DNA of 64,000 nucleotides, from contig OU342639.1 of assembly GCA_910589415.1 (NCBI GenBank), positions 25,366,268-25,430,267 of the forward strand. Direction: 5' to 3'. Position numbers and translations under genes: made by a program. This document shows positions 34,546 to 47,165 of the stretch, in pieces. How positions within the stretch are numbered: the first letter of the stretch is position 1; the number at the start of each line of letters is the position of its first letter. Under the pieces are notes generated by a model, which saw only the letters and a list, made by a program, of their open reading frames with translations, searched no databases and was not told the origin of the DNA. Source of the stretch: Malachius bipustulatus. Its lineage: Eukaryota > Arthropoda > Insecta > Coleoptera > Melyridae.

Positions 34546-36644
34546 TAGTCCCCCCTTTGACAGTTGGCTTTGCTGGAGACGACGTACGAAAAAAAAGTTC
34601 TGTAAAATAAAATATACTGGGTGCTGTATTCGTCAAACATTTTAGAGAGCTACGTGGAGTTTTGTCTGGACACTGCGGTCCTGTAGTAGTGTCTACCATT
34701 GATAATTTGTCATCTAACCAAAATTCTGAAGTAAACACTTTTCGATCTCTGTGTTGAAGAACCAAAAGATTTGCTAATAAATATGGCTGCTATTCGGGAC
34801 ATTTTTCTGCATGAGCGTCGAAGACAATGCGATTCTCGTGATCCCGAACAATTTTGATCTTCGAGGCGGTTGTAATGTGGCGGTGAATCATGAGCGTTCA
34901 GTATAATATCCCAATAAAGTCGCTACGTGTGTGCAACTATAGGTTTCAGTAAGATAAAGCTACATAATAGTTCACAAGGAACATCGGATTTACTGAATCA
35001 GAAGTGGGAAAATTTCGCTTTGCGCATGAGAACTAGGTGTATCAATTATTAGCCACAGAGGTCACCGTCTTTGGTATGTAATATTAGCATAAGAAGCGAA
35101 TATTAGCGTAAGTTTCTAGCGCTCTTAATGATAACAATACGATAATTAGTTCCATTTATACCTATACGCATTTTTCTAAAGAAAAATTCTGCAACCTAGG
35201 ATCACGGATGGTAAAAAAATATACAATTTGATTTTTTGGCTCTTTGATTAGGTACCTCTATATATTCATCGTCATATATGAGACAAGATGCCTGAAGTGT
35301 TGTGCAATTAATATTCCCATCTGTCCAAGTGTATAGCGCAAAAAAGTCTTGTACACAGGAAGGAGAGTCATTTCAGGTTAAACTGAGCCCCTGACAGTGT
35401 AAAACCCCGCTGGCCGAGCCAACACCATAGGGATAGAAAAGGAGAAATGTTGTCACCAGTGGATGTTCCGCTGTTTCACTTAGTTTTCACTGCATGCCCA
35501 TTTGTCTCTGTAATGTATGTCGCTACTAGAAGAGCACCGGTTCCGTTGTTATTCCTTTCCTTACTCCTTATTCCCTTGTGCAGGGGTTTTCACCGCCGGC
35601 TAGGACGTATCCATATTTGCCTCAACAAACACTCCCTTGTACTCAAGAATTTCATTTGCTAGCCCGATTATCGTCACCGCTAACTATTCATCCTTCTTTT
35701 CCTTCCGAATCCTGGCATTTTGTTGTTTACCTAGTCCCGCCGCTCTCCTCTTATTACTTATTCCGCGAATTGAAATCCTGTGATACAGTGTGTTGCATTT
35801 AAGATGAATACACCATTGTATTTTCGATGTTTGAAGGAGTCGTGTTTCGAAATTTTGTACAGTCATACATTTTTTTTTCGATATTTAACTGAATTTAGTC
35901 TTTAAACCCAGCCTACTACTTCTCAAAGAGGGCAAATTGTCGATATTTTGCTTCGCGCCAGAAATATCAAAAAACTTACCAAAAAAGTTGTTTTAAATTA
36001 TCTTCTAACCACGGATACCGAGTTTCGTGATAAAATTCGCAAGTAAATTTGATAATTAGTGTCATGGAACGTAGAAATCGGAGATTAGTGTTAAATGTGA
36101 GACCAAAATAATGAAAAAATTCAAATGCGAATTTTGTTCAAATTAAATATCGTAAAAAGTGTGATTCCTCAGTCTGTGTGACAATACATAATTTCGAAAC
36201 CTGACTCTTTCAAATAGCGAAACTACAAGGGTGTATTCGTCTTAAATGCTACACACTGTTGAACTCAAGTTGTTTTATTTTACTGAGCTTTAAACAATAA
36301 TAATATCGTCGTAATTCTTTTTAGCCTTCAAAGTAGATTGTATGGAATTATGAGAGTATAGACTTGGCTTCCAAAATAAGCACTAAATATATTTTTCTTG
36401 GAATTATTGTTTACAATATAATCTGCTTCTAAGATTTCATAAGAATTTTCTTCTTTATACGTCGCTTCTTGTAAGAAATTGGGACAGAAACCCTTGGCAG
36501 CTTGAAATTTATTATTTATTATCAATGAACATACTTATATTTCTTTCCAAGAATGTTTTTTCATAATATACAATATACAAGATGCCCCGTAAGTCGTGGA
36601 TAAACTCTTTCAAGACGTTATTGAGGGGTCATCAAAGAGTCATA
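34546..36644. other. no gene seen
   Basis: Intronic sequence. A minus-strand frame at 34526-34765 and + strand frames near 35447-35802 are unassigned and lack domain motifs. Confidence 0.35.
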
Positions 36645-36700
36645 TAAAAAACTTTCTTGCGCATCAGTCGCATAAATATACAGTGTATTTTTTACTATAA
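36645..36700 (+). repeat. isolated Rep1 5'-end fragment
   Basis: AACTTTCTTGCGCATCAGTC followed by GCATAAATATACAGTGTATTTT matches the Rep1 start (ACCTTCTTGCGCATCAATCG, then AAATAGTGTATTTTT) seen at 54613, 56734 and, inverted, 63975. Confidence 0.55.
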
Positions 36701-36714
36701 TTCATCCTTACTTA

Positions 36715-37260
36715 GACCTCGAATCGTCACGAAACTTAATACCGCCAACTGTTACCCGCATCCTACTTCGAATGTGATAAGAGAAAAAAATAATACAAAC
36801 CATCCAAGCTTCAGAGCTCTCCATCTGATTCATCCTTACTTAATCTGCTGCGTCCAAAAAAAGCCTCCCAACTTAAAATCGTCACGAAAATTTGATCAAA
36901 TTATCCATCCCCGCATCCCTCTTCGAAGAATACCGTTGACTTCCACCATCAGCACTGTCCTTCAAACAGAAAAAAATTAACCTTCCCAGCTTCGGATTGT
37001 CACGAAAATTCAGAAACAGTTCCTCAAAATTTCTCTCCGTCGAATTCCTCTAAACTCCACCCGCACAGTCCATTGGAACGTAAATGTTAAAAAAAAACTT
37101 TCCCAACGTCGCATCGTCGCGAAACTTCGGCCACATTATCTTCCAATCTCTTTCAATCGAATACCACCGACCCTTAAGTGCACCGTCTTTTGACGGTAGT
37201 AAAAAAGAAAATAAAGACAAACCTTCCAGTCTTCGGAACGCTATGAAATAAATTGACACA
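36715..37260. repeat. diverged tandem repeat, period about 117 bp
   Basis: The landmark TCGTCACGAAA occurs at about 36724, 36879, 36997 and 37113 and in degraded form near 37235. Units also share a CTTCGAA-ATACC-like block and CACCC/CATCC elements. Spacings are about 155, 118, 116 and 120 bp. Confidence 0.7.
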
Positions 37261-39465
37261 AATTTCTTTCAAAATAACTTATACGAAATGCTGGATAATC
37301 TACCTACCTTCAAGAAATCTGAAATAGTTCCAGCAAGATGGAGCTCTCTTCAAATTATTTTATTTTTATTTTCCGGAAGCTGAGCGAGAAAAGCCGGCGA
37401 GTTAATGATTAACGCCCAACCTAAAATTTCTCAACCTCAAATTTGATGAGAGACATTTCTGAAATTTGTTAAATTATTGATATTTAAATATTGTCTTGCA
37501 ATAATTAAATTGGCTTGTTATAATATTCTAAGATCCCAAATTTTGTGAAACAACGGCGGAGTTAACTCAGATAATTAAATATTTGGTTTGAGATATTCCC
37601 ATTACAATTTTATGAAATAGGATATTTATTTGTCTTCCAATGTACATACCCACTGATGTGAATATAATTATTATTGAACTTAAGGCTTTTTCAAGATATT
37701 TAAACCCTAAGCCAATTTTTGGATACTTTTTTATAGCTTAAGATATCAGTTAGGAGACACCAAAATTCTAAATTAAATAAAGCATCTGGCATCCCACTCT
37801 ATTACCTTTACCTCTATTTATTTACCACTTTTTAGGTAGGAAAGAGTTTCACATTAGTGCAAGAATTTAGCGCCTAATTTGAACTCTCTACTTTGATGTG
37901 TGTGAGAAAGAAAAGAATTGCATCTTTTCAAAATTTCACTACCTCTTATCTTGTACCGATATCTTATCTCTCTCTTAACTAGATAACTTAACGATAGTCT
38001 CTTTACTTTATAACAACCCCTACCCCCTACAACATTATGTAAAGTTACAAAATTGAATAATAAAAATGAAAAAATATCGTCAAATGAACATTAGATTGAG
38101 AGTATAAATATGAGATTTTTTGTGTATTTTCCATCGACGCTTCATAGATTATTTGCACATTTCTTGCCAGATAGATAGATTTTATAGGCATTTGAACTGG
38201 ATTTCGAATTATTAGGGCTGTTTTCGCCTTCAGAGAGATATTCAGTCGACGTAAGCGGGTACAAATTTCTAAACAAAAAAGAGTCGTCTTGCTGATCCTA
38301 TCAATTTCCTGAAACCCTTCGACGGTTAAGACTGTGGGAGGAGCCAGGAGTTTAGAGTGAAGAGTGACTTGTTTTCTTTCCTGTTCCGCGATTTTACCGT
38401 CCAGCTCTGTACGTCCTTCTCCCGACCCGGATCCCGGATCCATTGAGTGCTCTGTGCTCGATGTAATGACTGCTCTGTGCCAAACTGTGGATGCCCCTAC
38501 AACACTCCAACTTTGGGAATTGACGGTGAGTATTTCCCAGAGACTTTGGTTTATTTCCAAGATCGATTACACGCGTCGGCCTAAATGCGCCCTGATAGAA
38601 TAGACTCTACGTCAATGAATATTGATGATCGACTCTAAATCACGTATTGTTATTTTTGACGTGCATTTTAATTATTCGCCACAATTGGATTTTCGTTATT
38701 TTAATAGGCTACGAGTTTGAGCTATAGTGGATATAATGAAGTACTATTTTGTATCAATTTCACCGATGGTACCTGGTTTGCACGAACGCTAAGTGGTTTG
38801 AATATCTGACAGTTTTCTAAATAGCCCTAATTTTATTCCATTAATAACTGTTTTGACACTTTTCAATCACCATGGCATATTATACCTAGTAATAGCATTT
38901 TCTTTCTTTTTACTCTTAGTTGGAAATTTCTATGATGTAATATAATAGTGTAGGTAAATATTCATGCAACCACAGAGCTAATATCTTATAACTATGAACT
39001 TATCATTATTATGAATCGTTTCCTTCATTTTTTGTGAAAATTGAAGCCGCGCGTTCATCTTCTTCCTTCTGTGGTATTTCTCCCCTTACCGTTACTTTCT
39101 GCTTTTTCTTAAATTTGAAAAGAACAAAAGACTTATTACTTACCGTAACAAGGAGGTGTTTATTCTCAATGTGATTATTCAAATTTATTAATAAATGTTA
39201 ACGACTTTAAATTAAATTTTTAATGATCAAAAAATTTAAATAACTGAATCGATTGAGCCCGTAATAACTCCAATTTGTGGTTAATTCGTTTCTTTTGGAA
39301 AAGCAAATAAAAATGTAAATCATAAAAAAAGGTAGATTGTCAAATATTGATAATAAATTGAAATAATTTTTGCCTCTGTTCATTTTATTGAATTGAGGAT
39401 GTTGATCAAGTGAATAAGATCAAAATGATTAAGAAATGACTTTTATTTAATAGTATCATCTTCAG
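37261..39465. other. no gene supported
   Basis: Mostly AT-rich intron. A more balanced stretch at 38330-38560 supports a minus-strand frame of 171 codons without recognisable domains or family resemblance, and I do not call it a gene. Confidence 0.35.
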
Positions 39466-39747
39466 CTGGAACAGAATGCGAGCTAGTACAGGAATTTGAG
39501 AGAGAAAGGCTAGATACGTTAGAAATAACAGAAACAAAAAAGAAAGAAAATGGAGAAATGGAAGTCGATGACGAACATGTAATGATATACAGTGGAGTTG
39601 AAGACAGTACCAGAGCAAAAGAAGGAGTTGGTCTCATTGTAAATAGGAAACACAAACATCTTTATAAACAAATGGTGTATAATATCAGAAAGAATTCTCG
39701 AAGTTGTGCTGAAACTGGGAGATTATCTAGAAACTGCAATAGTTGAA
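39466..39747 (+). pseudogene. RTE-type endonuclease fragment
   Basis: The + strand frame reads ELVQEFERERLDTLEITETK, then GEMEVDDEHVMIYSGVED and RAKEGVGLIVN. These match the N-terminal APE endonuclease of RTE-clade elements (LDILALTETK, GE, YSGV, RA-EGVG). The catalytic glutamate of the TETK motif is retained. The open frame ends in a stop at 39746, after which nothing more of the element is readable. Confidence 0.7.
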
Positions 39748-39759
39748 AGTTATTTTCGC

Positions 39760-42700
39760 AATGGGAGTAATAAACTTCATGGAATGTGGATGTTGTTCTC
39801 TTTAGATCCGCATCTCCGGAATAATTATCATGTGGTGGAACTCAAGAATTATTTCTAGTTCCTCATCAAATTCGGTGCTTGGATGGAATGTTTCTGTAGG
39901 AACCTGCTTACAAAGCTTCTCAGAAAAGGTGCTCACTTTTGTCCTTATCGAGTGATATAGTAGTGAAAATATCCTTACTCCGAGATATTCCTGGCAGGTA
40001 AAATTTTTGTCAATAGTTTTCCCAAAACTTACAGTTTTCACCAAGACTTTTTTGCAGGTTTAGCGTGGTTTAGAATATCGTGTAGGTCAGTTTCCAGAGT
40101 TATAGAACAAGGATTTGTTGGTTTGAAAACTTCCGGTTTTAGTGAAAGAGATCTATGAAGATCGACTTATCTGTCGTAATATACTTACCGATACCATAGA
40201 CAGCCAGATTCTGCAAGCCTAAATGTGATTTCTTTCTATGCATTTACATCGATGACTCTGTAATTTTGTGTGAGACTGTTAACGAAGTCAAGTCAAATAA
40301 TCGAGACGATAAGTTTGTCGAGATAAAGGATAGACCTAGCGAATTGTTGTAGAGTGCTTTTAGTGGAGTGAGAAACCGTGTATTAAAATGTATCTAGGAG
40401 GGTGAAGGGCTTATGCTCTTATGCTCTAAATTAATTAGTTGTTGATTTGATGATAACTAAGACTCAAAAAACTGTTCAAAAATAAAACAAATATTGTTTA
40501 TAAAGAATTCAAAATTCAAAATCATATATCATATCATATCCTCCTTCTTACTGCTGCTACAACTTTGACTCAAGTAAATATTGACTCAAAGTAATACGAA
40601 GCCGAACTTCTTGTCGCTTCCAAAGCGCGTTTCTTGAAATTACAGCCATCGTTGTTCATTAATTCGGAAATCGTCACCAGTACCAGAACCAGTAGTACCA
40701 TCATCACTAACAGCATCAAAAACGTAGCTCTAACAACCAGCACAGTTGGATTGAAAAGATCCACATCTAGACCAGTGCTCTCATATCGACAAGACATCAG
40801 TAGGAACCAAACGGAAAAAAAACAAAAAATCCGAAAAATATAAAAAAAAACTTAAACCATAAAGAAAAACCTTGTTCCTGCAAAACATAGAAAATTGCGC
40901 TTTTATTATATAATAACAACCAGAAAAAAATTCTTTACTCACGTGGAAAACATTAATCAGCCTCCAGGGTAGCAATAAAATACTCTTTCCACCAGTGTTT
41001 TATTTAACTTAACCATCACTAAAGAACTCATCGCTAACAACAAAACACAAAAGAGCTCAAATAGAAGTGGCTCATTTGACATCTGACCAATTCAAGTTCT
41101 AAATTAAAAACAATTTCTACCTCTAGAGTCTAGAGTGGTGCTCAGCAACCACTGGTGCCTAGATGTTGATTCGCGTTCTACAAGTGGACCAACTAAGCAA
41201 CGTTGTCACTCTGATTGCCCTAGCTCCACTCATCAATAAAACGTTCATAAATTAGTTTCGACTAATTTCCTTATGGAAAAAATGAGCACATCACGACAAC
41301 TGTTCGAAATACAAAGGACCGCAGTTACAGATGATTTATTACTTGTCAGGTATTCCTGGACGAATTCCTGTTTCCAAGGATTATTTTTAATTTAGTTTTG
41401 AGATCGAAATTTTATTTAATTTATCGTATTATCGATACTGTTAATTGATTAATGGGAGGATCTTATCAAAATCTAAGTCAAATTGTACAGAAATTTTTTA
41501 GAATTTGTAGGTAGGTATATCTTACAGGATCAGTCATGTTGATTAGAAAGAAATTGATTAAACCTCACAACCTCAGACTAATAATAAAGATAGACCGATT
41601 TGTTTACATTGAAAACTGTCTCCAACATCTCGGACTAAAAAGTAAATAATAATACAAACAATAATATAAACAATAACATAATCACAAGCTAACTAAAGCT
41701 GTACTGCCAGATTTAAAGTTTTAAACCCAAGATATGCTATAAAAAAATGGTAATTTTCATGTACAGGGTGAGTCGGGAGGAACGCCCCAAACTCCAGGAG
41801 TGTACTATACACGTAAAAATAATTTAAAAAAATTGAATGTTCTTATCCCATTTTCATTTGTTTTTAGGTTATTTTAACGTAATTAAAAAAATGTATCTAG
41901 AATTCCACAACAGCACCAGCTATACCTTAAATCGCGATATCGGTTTTTTTGCACCGGACTGATAAGAAAAGATGTAAATATTTACATTTTATTAAACCTT
42001 TGTGTACTTCCAAATTATTTTGTTGTTTCGATTTTTAATTGCTTTTTTGTGCCGTTGTCTGTGATTTGCCGTAGTTACCGTGATTTGCCGTAGAAAGTTT
42101 ATAAAATATTCCAAAAATAGTCAGGTGTAAAGTTACATCAGAAAAGAAGGCTAATGCATCCTTTTATTGCCAGGTATCTATAAATTTTGTTTAACTTATT
42201 AAACTTCTTATTGGTATCCATTTTGAATTTGCATAGGTAATATGTGATCACGATTTATGATTCTTAAAATACTGCAAATATTATTAATGCTACTAAATAG
42301 AAAATTTTACTAAAATATTTACAAATTACTTTAATTATTAAAAAAAAGATTTGATAAGTTTATGAAGTAATAATTTTGGATGTCACAATTTTTATAAGTT
42401 GTCTATTTATAATTTAAAGTTAAAATTTTATTGAAGTGAAGTGAACATTTTGAATCTGAAATAATAATTTTCCGTGTACAAAAATGTTTTCCTACGACCA
42501 CTATACAAAATACTACTTTGCGCATCGTTTTTTGTGCGCAAACTAGCAGATTTCTCACGTATCCAAAACTGTGCGACAAAGTGACATAACGCATAGCCAA
42601 AAATCGTTTCCGTACAGTTTTAATGTAAACAATAGTGATGGGCGGTAACTGAGAACTCAACTGTTACTTATTGTTAATGGAATGACTATTCATTTAAAGC

Positions 42701-43177
42701 TTCAAGGTAATAAAATAAACACAAATGGGATAACATAGAACCCGGCAAGACTATAAAATATACTCATTATTCTCTTGTGGCAGTAATTATTAAAATTTAC
42801 AAGTTGATCGCTAATAACAGCATTGGTAGCGTTCAAATCAAATTCACGAACGTGATCGTGAAAATAACTCGCACACCTCTACTAACTTCCATCGACGACG
42901 CACAGCGCCTGCGTTGTGTAGAAGTTGCATATCAATGATATACTAACCTCTCTTAAATCATTGTTATTATCTACCACGTCTCCACGCTCACGTCACTTAT
43001 TTTTAGTTTATACGGAGTCTAATAATAAATAATAATAATATTGTCTTGTCGGTAGAATTCAATGATTTAACAGTATATAATAGTAATATTAAAAAGTCAT
43101 TGGTAGAATTGAAAATAATACCTACCTAGGAAGAGAGTCTGAAAAAATAAACTTTAGTTAGGTACCTATCATTATAA
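39760..43177. other. no gene seen
   Basis: Intronic AT-rich sequence. TACAGGGTGAGTCGGGAGG at 41762 is another terminal-like motif. No element could be delimited. Confidence 0.35.
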
Positions 43178-43390
43178 TGGATTGTAATTCCTCTGAATCT
43201 GAAGCAGAAAATACACCACCTGAAGTCAGAAAACAAGCAAGCAGGTTTGTGTTCTTTGAATTTGCTACATGTAGTTTCGAGAGAAAAATACGAATCTGCT
43301 TATAAACATTTCATAAATTGGAGAAAAGGTCATAAAAGCAGAGCATTGCCAGAAAAAATAATTTATGTGTTAAATTTGTTAAATAATTAA
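43178..43390 (+). pseudogene. possible Crypton/tyrosine-recombinase N-terminal fragment
   Basis: An acidic ATG-led peptide (MDCNSSESEAENTPPEVRKQ, 43178) is followed after a frameshift by SREKYESAYKHFINWRKGHK, then EKIIYVLNLLNN and a stop. The second part resembles the core-binding (SAM-like) start of insect Crypton-type tyrosine recombinases (Y-x-x-AY-x-x-F-x-x-W-x-x-x-H). The catalytic domain is absent. The assignment relies on a short motif and is tentative. Confidence 0.4.
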
Positions 43391-43673
43391 TCTGTTAAAT
43401 TGTGGTCGTAGGAAAAGTAGGTACTGTGTGTATCACGTGCGGTAAAGAAATTTCACACTCGTGAGAAATTTTCTCTTTTCCGCACTTGTTTCACAATATA
43501 CTATTTTAAATCAAAAAGAAAATGTGGAAAAACCAAATTATTATTAAGAAGCAAAATAACAATATCAATTATTGATGTAACACCAAGAAGTATTTGTTTT
43601 TTGCTACCAAATGATTTGTTATTTCTTGGTTCCGCTGCTTTCACTGACTGGCTTCAACTTAAATCATGATTGA

Positions 43674-43802
43674 TTCCGGGCTGTTTTGGCTGTGGTCCGT
43701 GGGGATTTGCTCCAAACGTTTCGTCTACAACTGCAATAGACTTCATCCGCCGTTACGTTCGGGACAAATCTCCATGGACCACGGCAAAACACCCCGAAAT
43801 CT
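43674..43802 (-). repeat. second PLE terminus: degraded hammerhead within an inverted repeat
   Basis: On the minus strand the core reads CGGATGA (43761-43755), stem II GTCTAT/GTAGAC and GAAAC, so CUGAUGA has lost its U. The core is flanked by inverted arms of about 40 bp, left GTGGTCCGTGGGGATTTGC and right the complement of CAAATCTCCATGGACCAC. These could extend helix I into a long stem. The sequence matches the PLE region at 28510-28620. No PLE coding sequence is nearby, so this is a solo terminus. Confidence 0.7.
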
Positions 43803-44063
43803 CTATTTTTTCCCTTATTTTTTTTAACACAAAACTACATTCATTTTAAATTTGTATACATATTAAGGAAAATATTGCTAATATGCTACTTGATCACTAT
43901 AAAGTAGTTTTTGTACCATTCTAAAACAATAATTTGGCTTTTTTTCAAATGGGTATCCAAAAAAAAGGAATAATATTTTCAGTTTCTTTTTCAGTATAGT
44001 AATATTTTTATAATTTTGAAATTTTAAAATCTATTAATTTAAAATGTATCTGACCCGGAACGA

Positions 44064-44100
44064 GCGGTATAGCTCGGCGGGTTAGAGTACAGACTACTAA
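44064..44100 (+). repeat. tRNA-derived SINE head, truncated
   Basis: TATAGCTCGGCGGGTTAGAG at 44068 matches the D-arm and A box of a tRNA (TRGCNNAGY-GG pattern). The remaining tRNA-like part and B box are not seen, because sequence of the P1 family begins a few bases later. It may be an old SINE interrupted by that element. Confidence 0.5.
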
Positions 44101-44103
44101 GTT

Positions 44104-44759
44104 GGATTATGGCTATGTCCCTTAATTTTAGGAAAATTTCTTTTTTGGAATGGATGGAAAACCTTTAAAGGACATTTTTAAATTATATTCATAATGTACA
44201 GTGTCCCAAAAATATGCAACATATCAAAGTTATGTTTTTTTTTTCAATGGAATGTTGTAATTTTGTCACATTTTTAGATTGTCTGAGTGAAAAAAATAAG
44301 ACCGGTTTTTACAGTAGTTGGAGTTTAGATTGAGTGATTTTTGAATTACAAAGAAGAGAAAATCGCAATTTTTTGTTCAAAGCAGTGCACAACGATGATA
44401 AAAAATCTGCGATATCTCGGCGCGGCTCTAAAAAAAGAAAAATAATAGAAAAGTTTCTGTATCAAGGAATAGAACATGGAAAGTTAAAATAGGAACAAGT
44501 AAACCGTTGTCCTTCATCTTGAGTCGTTTTCGTTGTAAACTGTCATGAATTTAGAAAAAAAAATTAAAAATTAAACAAAAACTACTCAATCCAAACTCCA
44601 ACTATAAAAATCAGTCATTTTTTTTTCTCTCAGACAATCTAAAAATTCATTAAGATAAAATTTCATAAAAAAAACACAACTTTGATATTTTTGTTTTTTT
44701 ATACTCTAATCACTCCAAAATCAAATTTCTTCTTTAAATCATGGGAGATATAGTCATAT
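44104..44759. mobile_element. family P1 inverted-repeat element, copy 2
   Basis: ATTATGGCTATGTCCCTTAA, CATAATGTACAGTGTCCC and CATATCAAAGTTATG match the 19273-20165 copy in order. The right end (AAATCATGGGAGATATAGTC) is the inverse of the left. The outermost 25 bp of the copy-1 termini (TTCACGG...) are missing. No coding potential. Confidence 0.75.
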
Positions 44760-46769
44760 TCTTTCGTGTCATATAGGTATATGTTCTAGTGTATAGCTCT
44801 GGTATAATAGTAAACTTGTCTCTGGGCAGAATGAGTTAGTTCTCGAAACCCAAAATTATTGGAGTGGAGCGATTTTGTCTTATCTATATAGTTAAGACCG
44901 ATGTTCCCTGCTTTCCAAGAAAAAAAATATATATCTGACCCTTATATATATTTACATGCACGCCTATGCCTTCGGTGGAAAACAACACTGTAAACAGAGC
45001 TCCCCCGCTTCACCTAGCCTGTATGATGTTGGAGACAAAACATGCAATGCATTTAGAATACAGATGCTCGGTTTATTCTTGTATTCTTAGTCTATGGATT
45101 AAAATCTCTACTGCGAAAAAAGCTTCCTTATTCCATTTTTCCTGGAGGTTTGATTACCTCACTTGAGGTCTTCTGTCTTGCTTTTGTGCAGTCTACTACT
45201 AACACCAATGAAATGTACTGGAATTGTACAGTGTATAATACATCTTTTACAGTATTTTATAAAATATACTTACAAAGACGGTTGAGTTTTTTCTTCTAAC
45301 GGGTAGCAAGCGACGGTATGCTACAAAAAGAGAAATTTCAAATTTCCCAAATTGGAGTATTAATTCAGTTCACTAGATCAACTAATTAATCTTCTCGTTG
45401 GAATTCGTATCCCGCTTATAACACCTCTGTTACGCCGGTCTTACAGCAAAAAGATTAAGTAGGTTAAATTACGAAATGGAAAAGACCGAAAATAACAGAA
45501 TGGCTGAGGAAATGTTGGAGGAAATGATGTTAATGTTCAAAAACGAACAGGAAAAACACAAAATATCATTAAGAAGCTCGAAGACGGCTTGCCGCAACAG
45601 AAAGACAGCGAAGAAAAGCTGATGGTGGATAAGTTCTCTGACCTGTTGAATAATGAGAGAAAAAAATGGTTGAACTCCAAGGAGGGACGAAACCAGGTCT
45701 AGTATATAAAATAGTGCTACCGTTGCGGTTCCAGTTTTCATTTTATACGTAACAATATTGCGCTGATATACCCACGATTATTGTAGTATAAGGTAAGTAT
45801 ATAAAACTCCAAGGAATATGAATAGAAGGTGTTTGAGAAATAGGTAAGCTTGATTGTATTCAACAAGAAAGGAGAACGTTTGAATAAAACCGCGAGAAGA
45901 AAGAGCTTTTAACATTTTGATTTCTAAAGAGGATCAGATCTTAAAAAGGAGTTCATGAAAGGTGATCGTTACTGGTTCTTTTCTATGTTTTTTTTTTTTT
46001 GGTAAAAGAAACAATTGCTATTAGTTTTAGTTGTAAGTTCTATTATAGGGACATAGTAAAATCGTTACTGCAGAAGAATTAGTTTCATTGAGACATCACA
46101 GAGTAATTCAAGGGAGGTGACCGTTCCTTTGTGCTGCCTTCTCGTTGTACTGTATAAGCGAGTGTGTGGTTAAAGGGGCCAGTTCGATGTGTATTGTCAC
46201 TTCGTTGAAGTGCCAACAAAGTGTTTGGCAGGGTCATTTCGCGGTGAAGAATGTTTACAATGATTCCATTAATTACAGTGTTACCTGTGAGAGCGTATGT
46301 CGTCTGTGTTTGATTACACACCTCGACGAGGCTTTGCGCACTACTTCACAAAGAGCGCAATATAGCACTAAGTAAACTTTATGTCAAAAGGGTAGGCTTC
46401 ATTTGTTGTACCAAGCCTGAAATGAAGTGAAAAGAATCCCTTTAACATTATTGTAGCTTTGAAATGCACTGCGAATTAGTTTGATCGCACATGAAAAAAC
46501 CTGATTAAAATCTAAATAAAACTAAATGCGCTTCCCTCCTATAAATGATCGAGCGTACGAGCTTAAAAACAAGAGCGAATAGACCGCCAAATCAAGGAAA
46601 TAGACATGCTGATGGGTACTTTTTGCTACACTTTTTACATTTTGCTTGTTAACATGGTATACACCTCCGCGATATTAGGGATTCTGTAAATCTGACAAAG
46701 TAGTACTAGGTATGTTATAGGTACATTAAAAGATTGAAGAGAATGGCATATTTCTGTTACTTTCGCTAT
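44760..46769. other. no gene supported
   Basis: AT-rich intron. The + strand at 45478-45610 encodes a charged coiled-coil-like peptide (MAEEMLEEMMLMFKNEQEK) that could be a retrotransposon ORF1 scrap but is too short to assign. Confidence 0.3.
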
Positions 46770-46935
46770 TCATATTTTGTTCAAAACGGGATGTTTATTT
46801 GTTTTTCTGTTTTCATCGTTTCATTCAGCTGAAAAAAACTACTAGTTCGTTAATGTAACCGATTTTTTAGATCCAAAAATTACGAAATTAGCAATAGTGC
46901 CGACTTAACTTTAAAGACCCTATACACCTATGCGG
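46770..46935 (+). repeat. diverged fragment of family P3
   Basis: TTGTTTTTCTGTTTTCATCG, a TACTAGTTCGTTAATGTAACCG-like block and AGCAATAGTGCCGACTT match the right arm of the P3 element at 54140-54260 in order. Confidence 0.6.
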
Positions 46936-46960
46936 TATAATAAGTTGTATTTAAAAAAAA

Positions 46961-47165
46961 TAACACCGAACGATACAAAAAATATTATAGCGGCCCTAAG
47001 AAAAACCAAGTTGACTATGAAAGCCGTGTACTCTAGTGGGCTCTGAAAATATCTGAATGTGAATATTGAAAATGTGAGATGGGTAGCTCTTGTCGACTTA
47101 TATGTAAGCCTACAAAAAATTATTTACTAATTTAATAATAAAAAAAATGTGAGGAAAATAAGAAA
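46961..47165 (+). repeat. interspersed repeat family X, copy 3
   Basis: AACACCGAACGATAC, then TTGACTATGAAAGCC, then GATGGGTAGCTC and a TATGTAAGCCTACAAAAA block parallel copies at 14665 and 21861. Confidence 0.6.

Noticed and set aside
35447..35802. Two overlapping + strand frames of about 70 codons
   Set aside because: No recognisable domain, and no codon or splice evidence.
38045..38560. Minus-strand frame of 171 codons with an open + strand frame opposite
   Set aside because: No domain, no family resemblance, no splice or promoter support; likely chance or degraded repeat.
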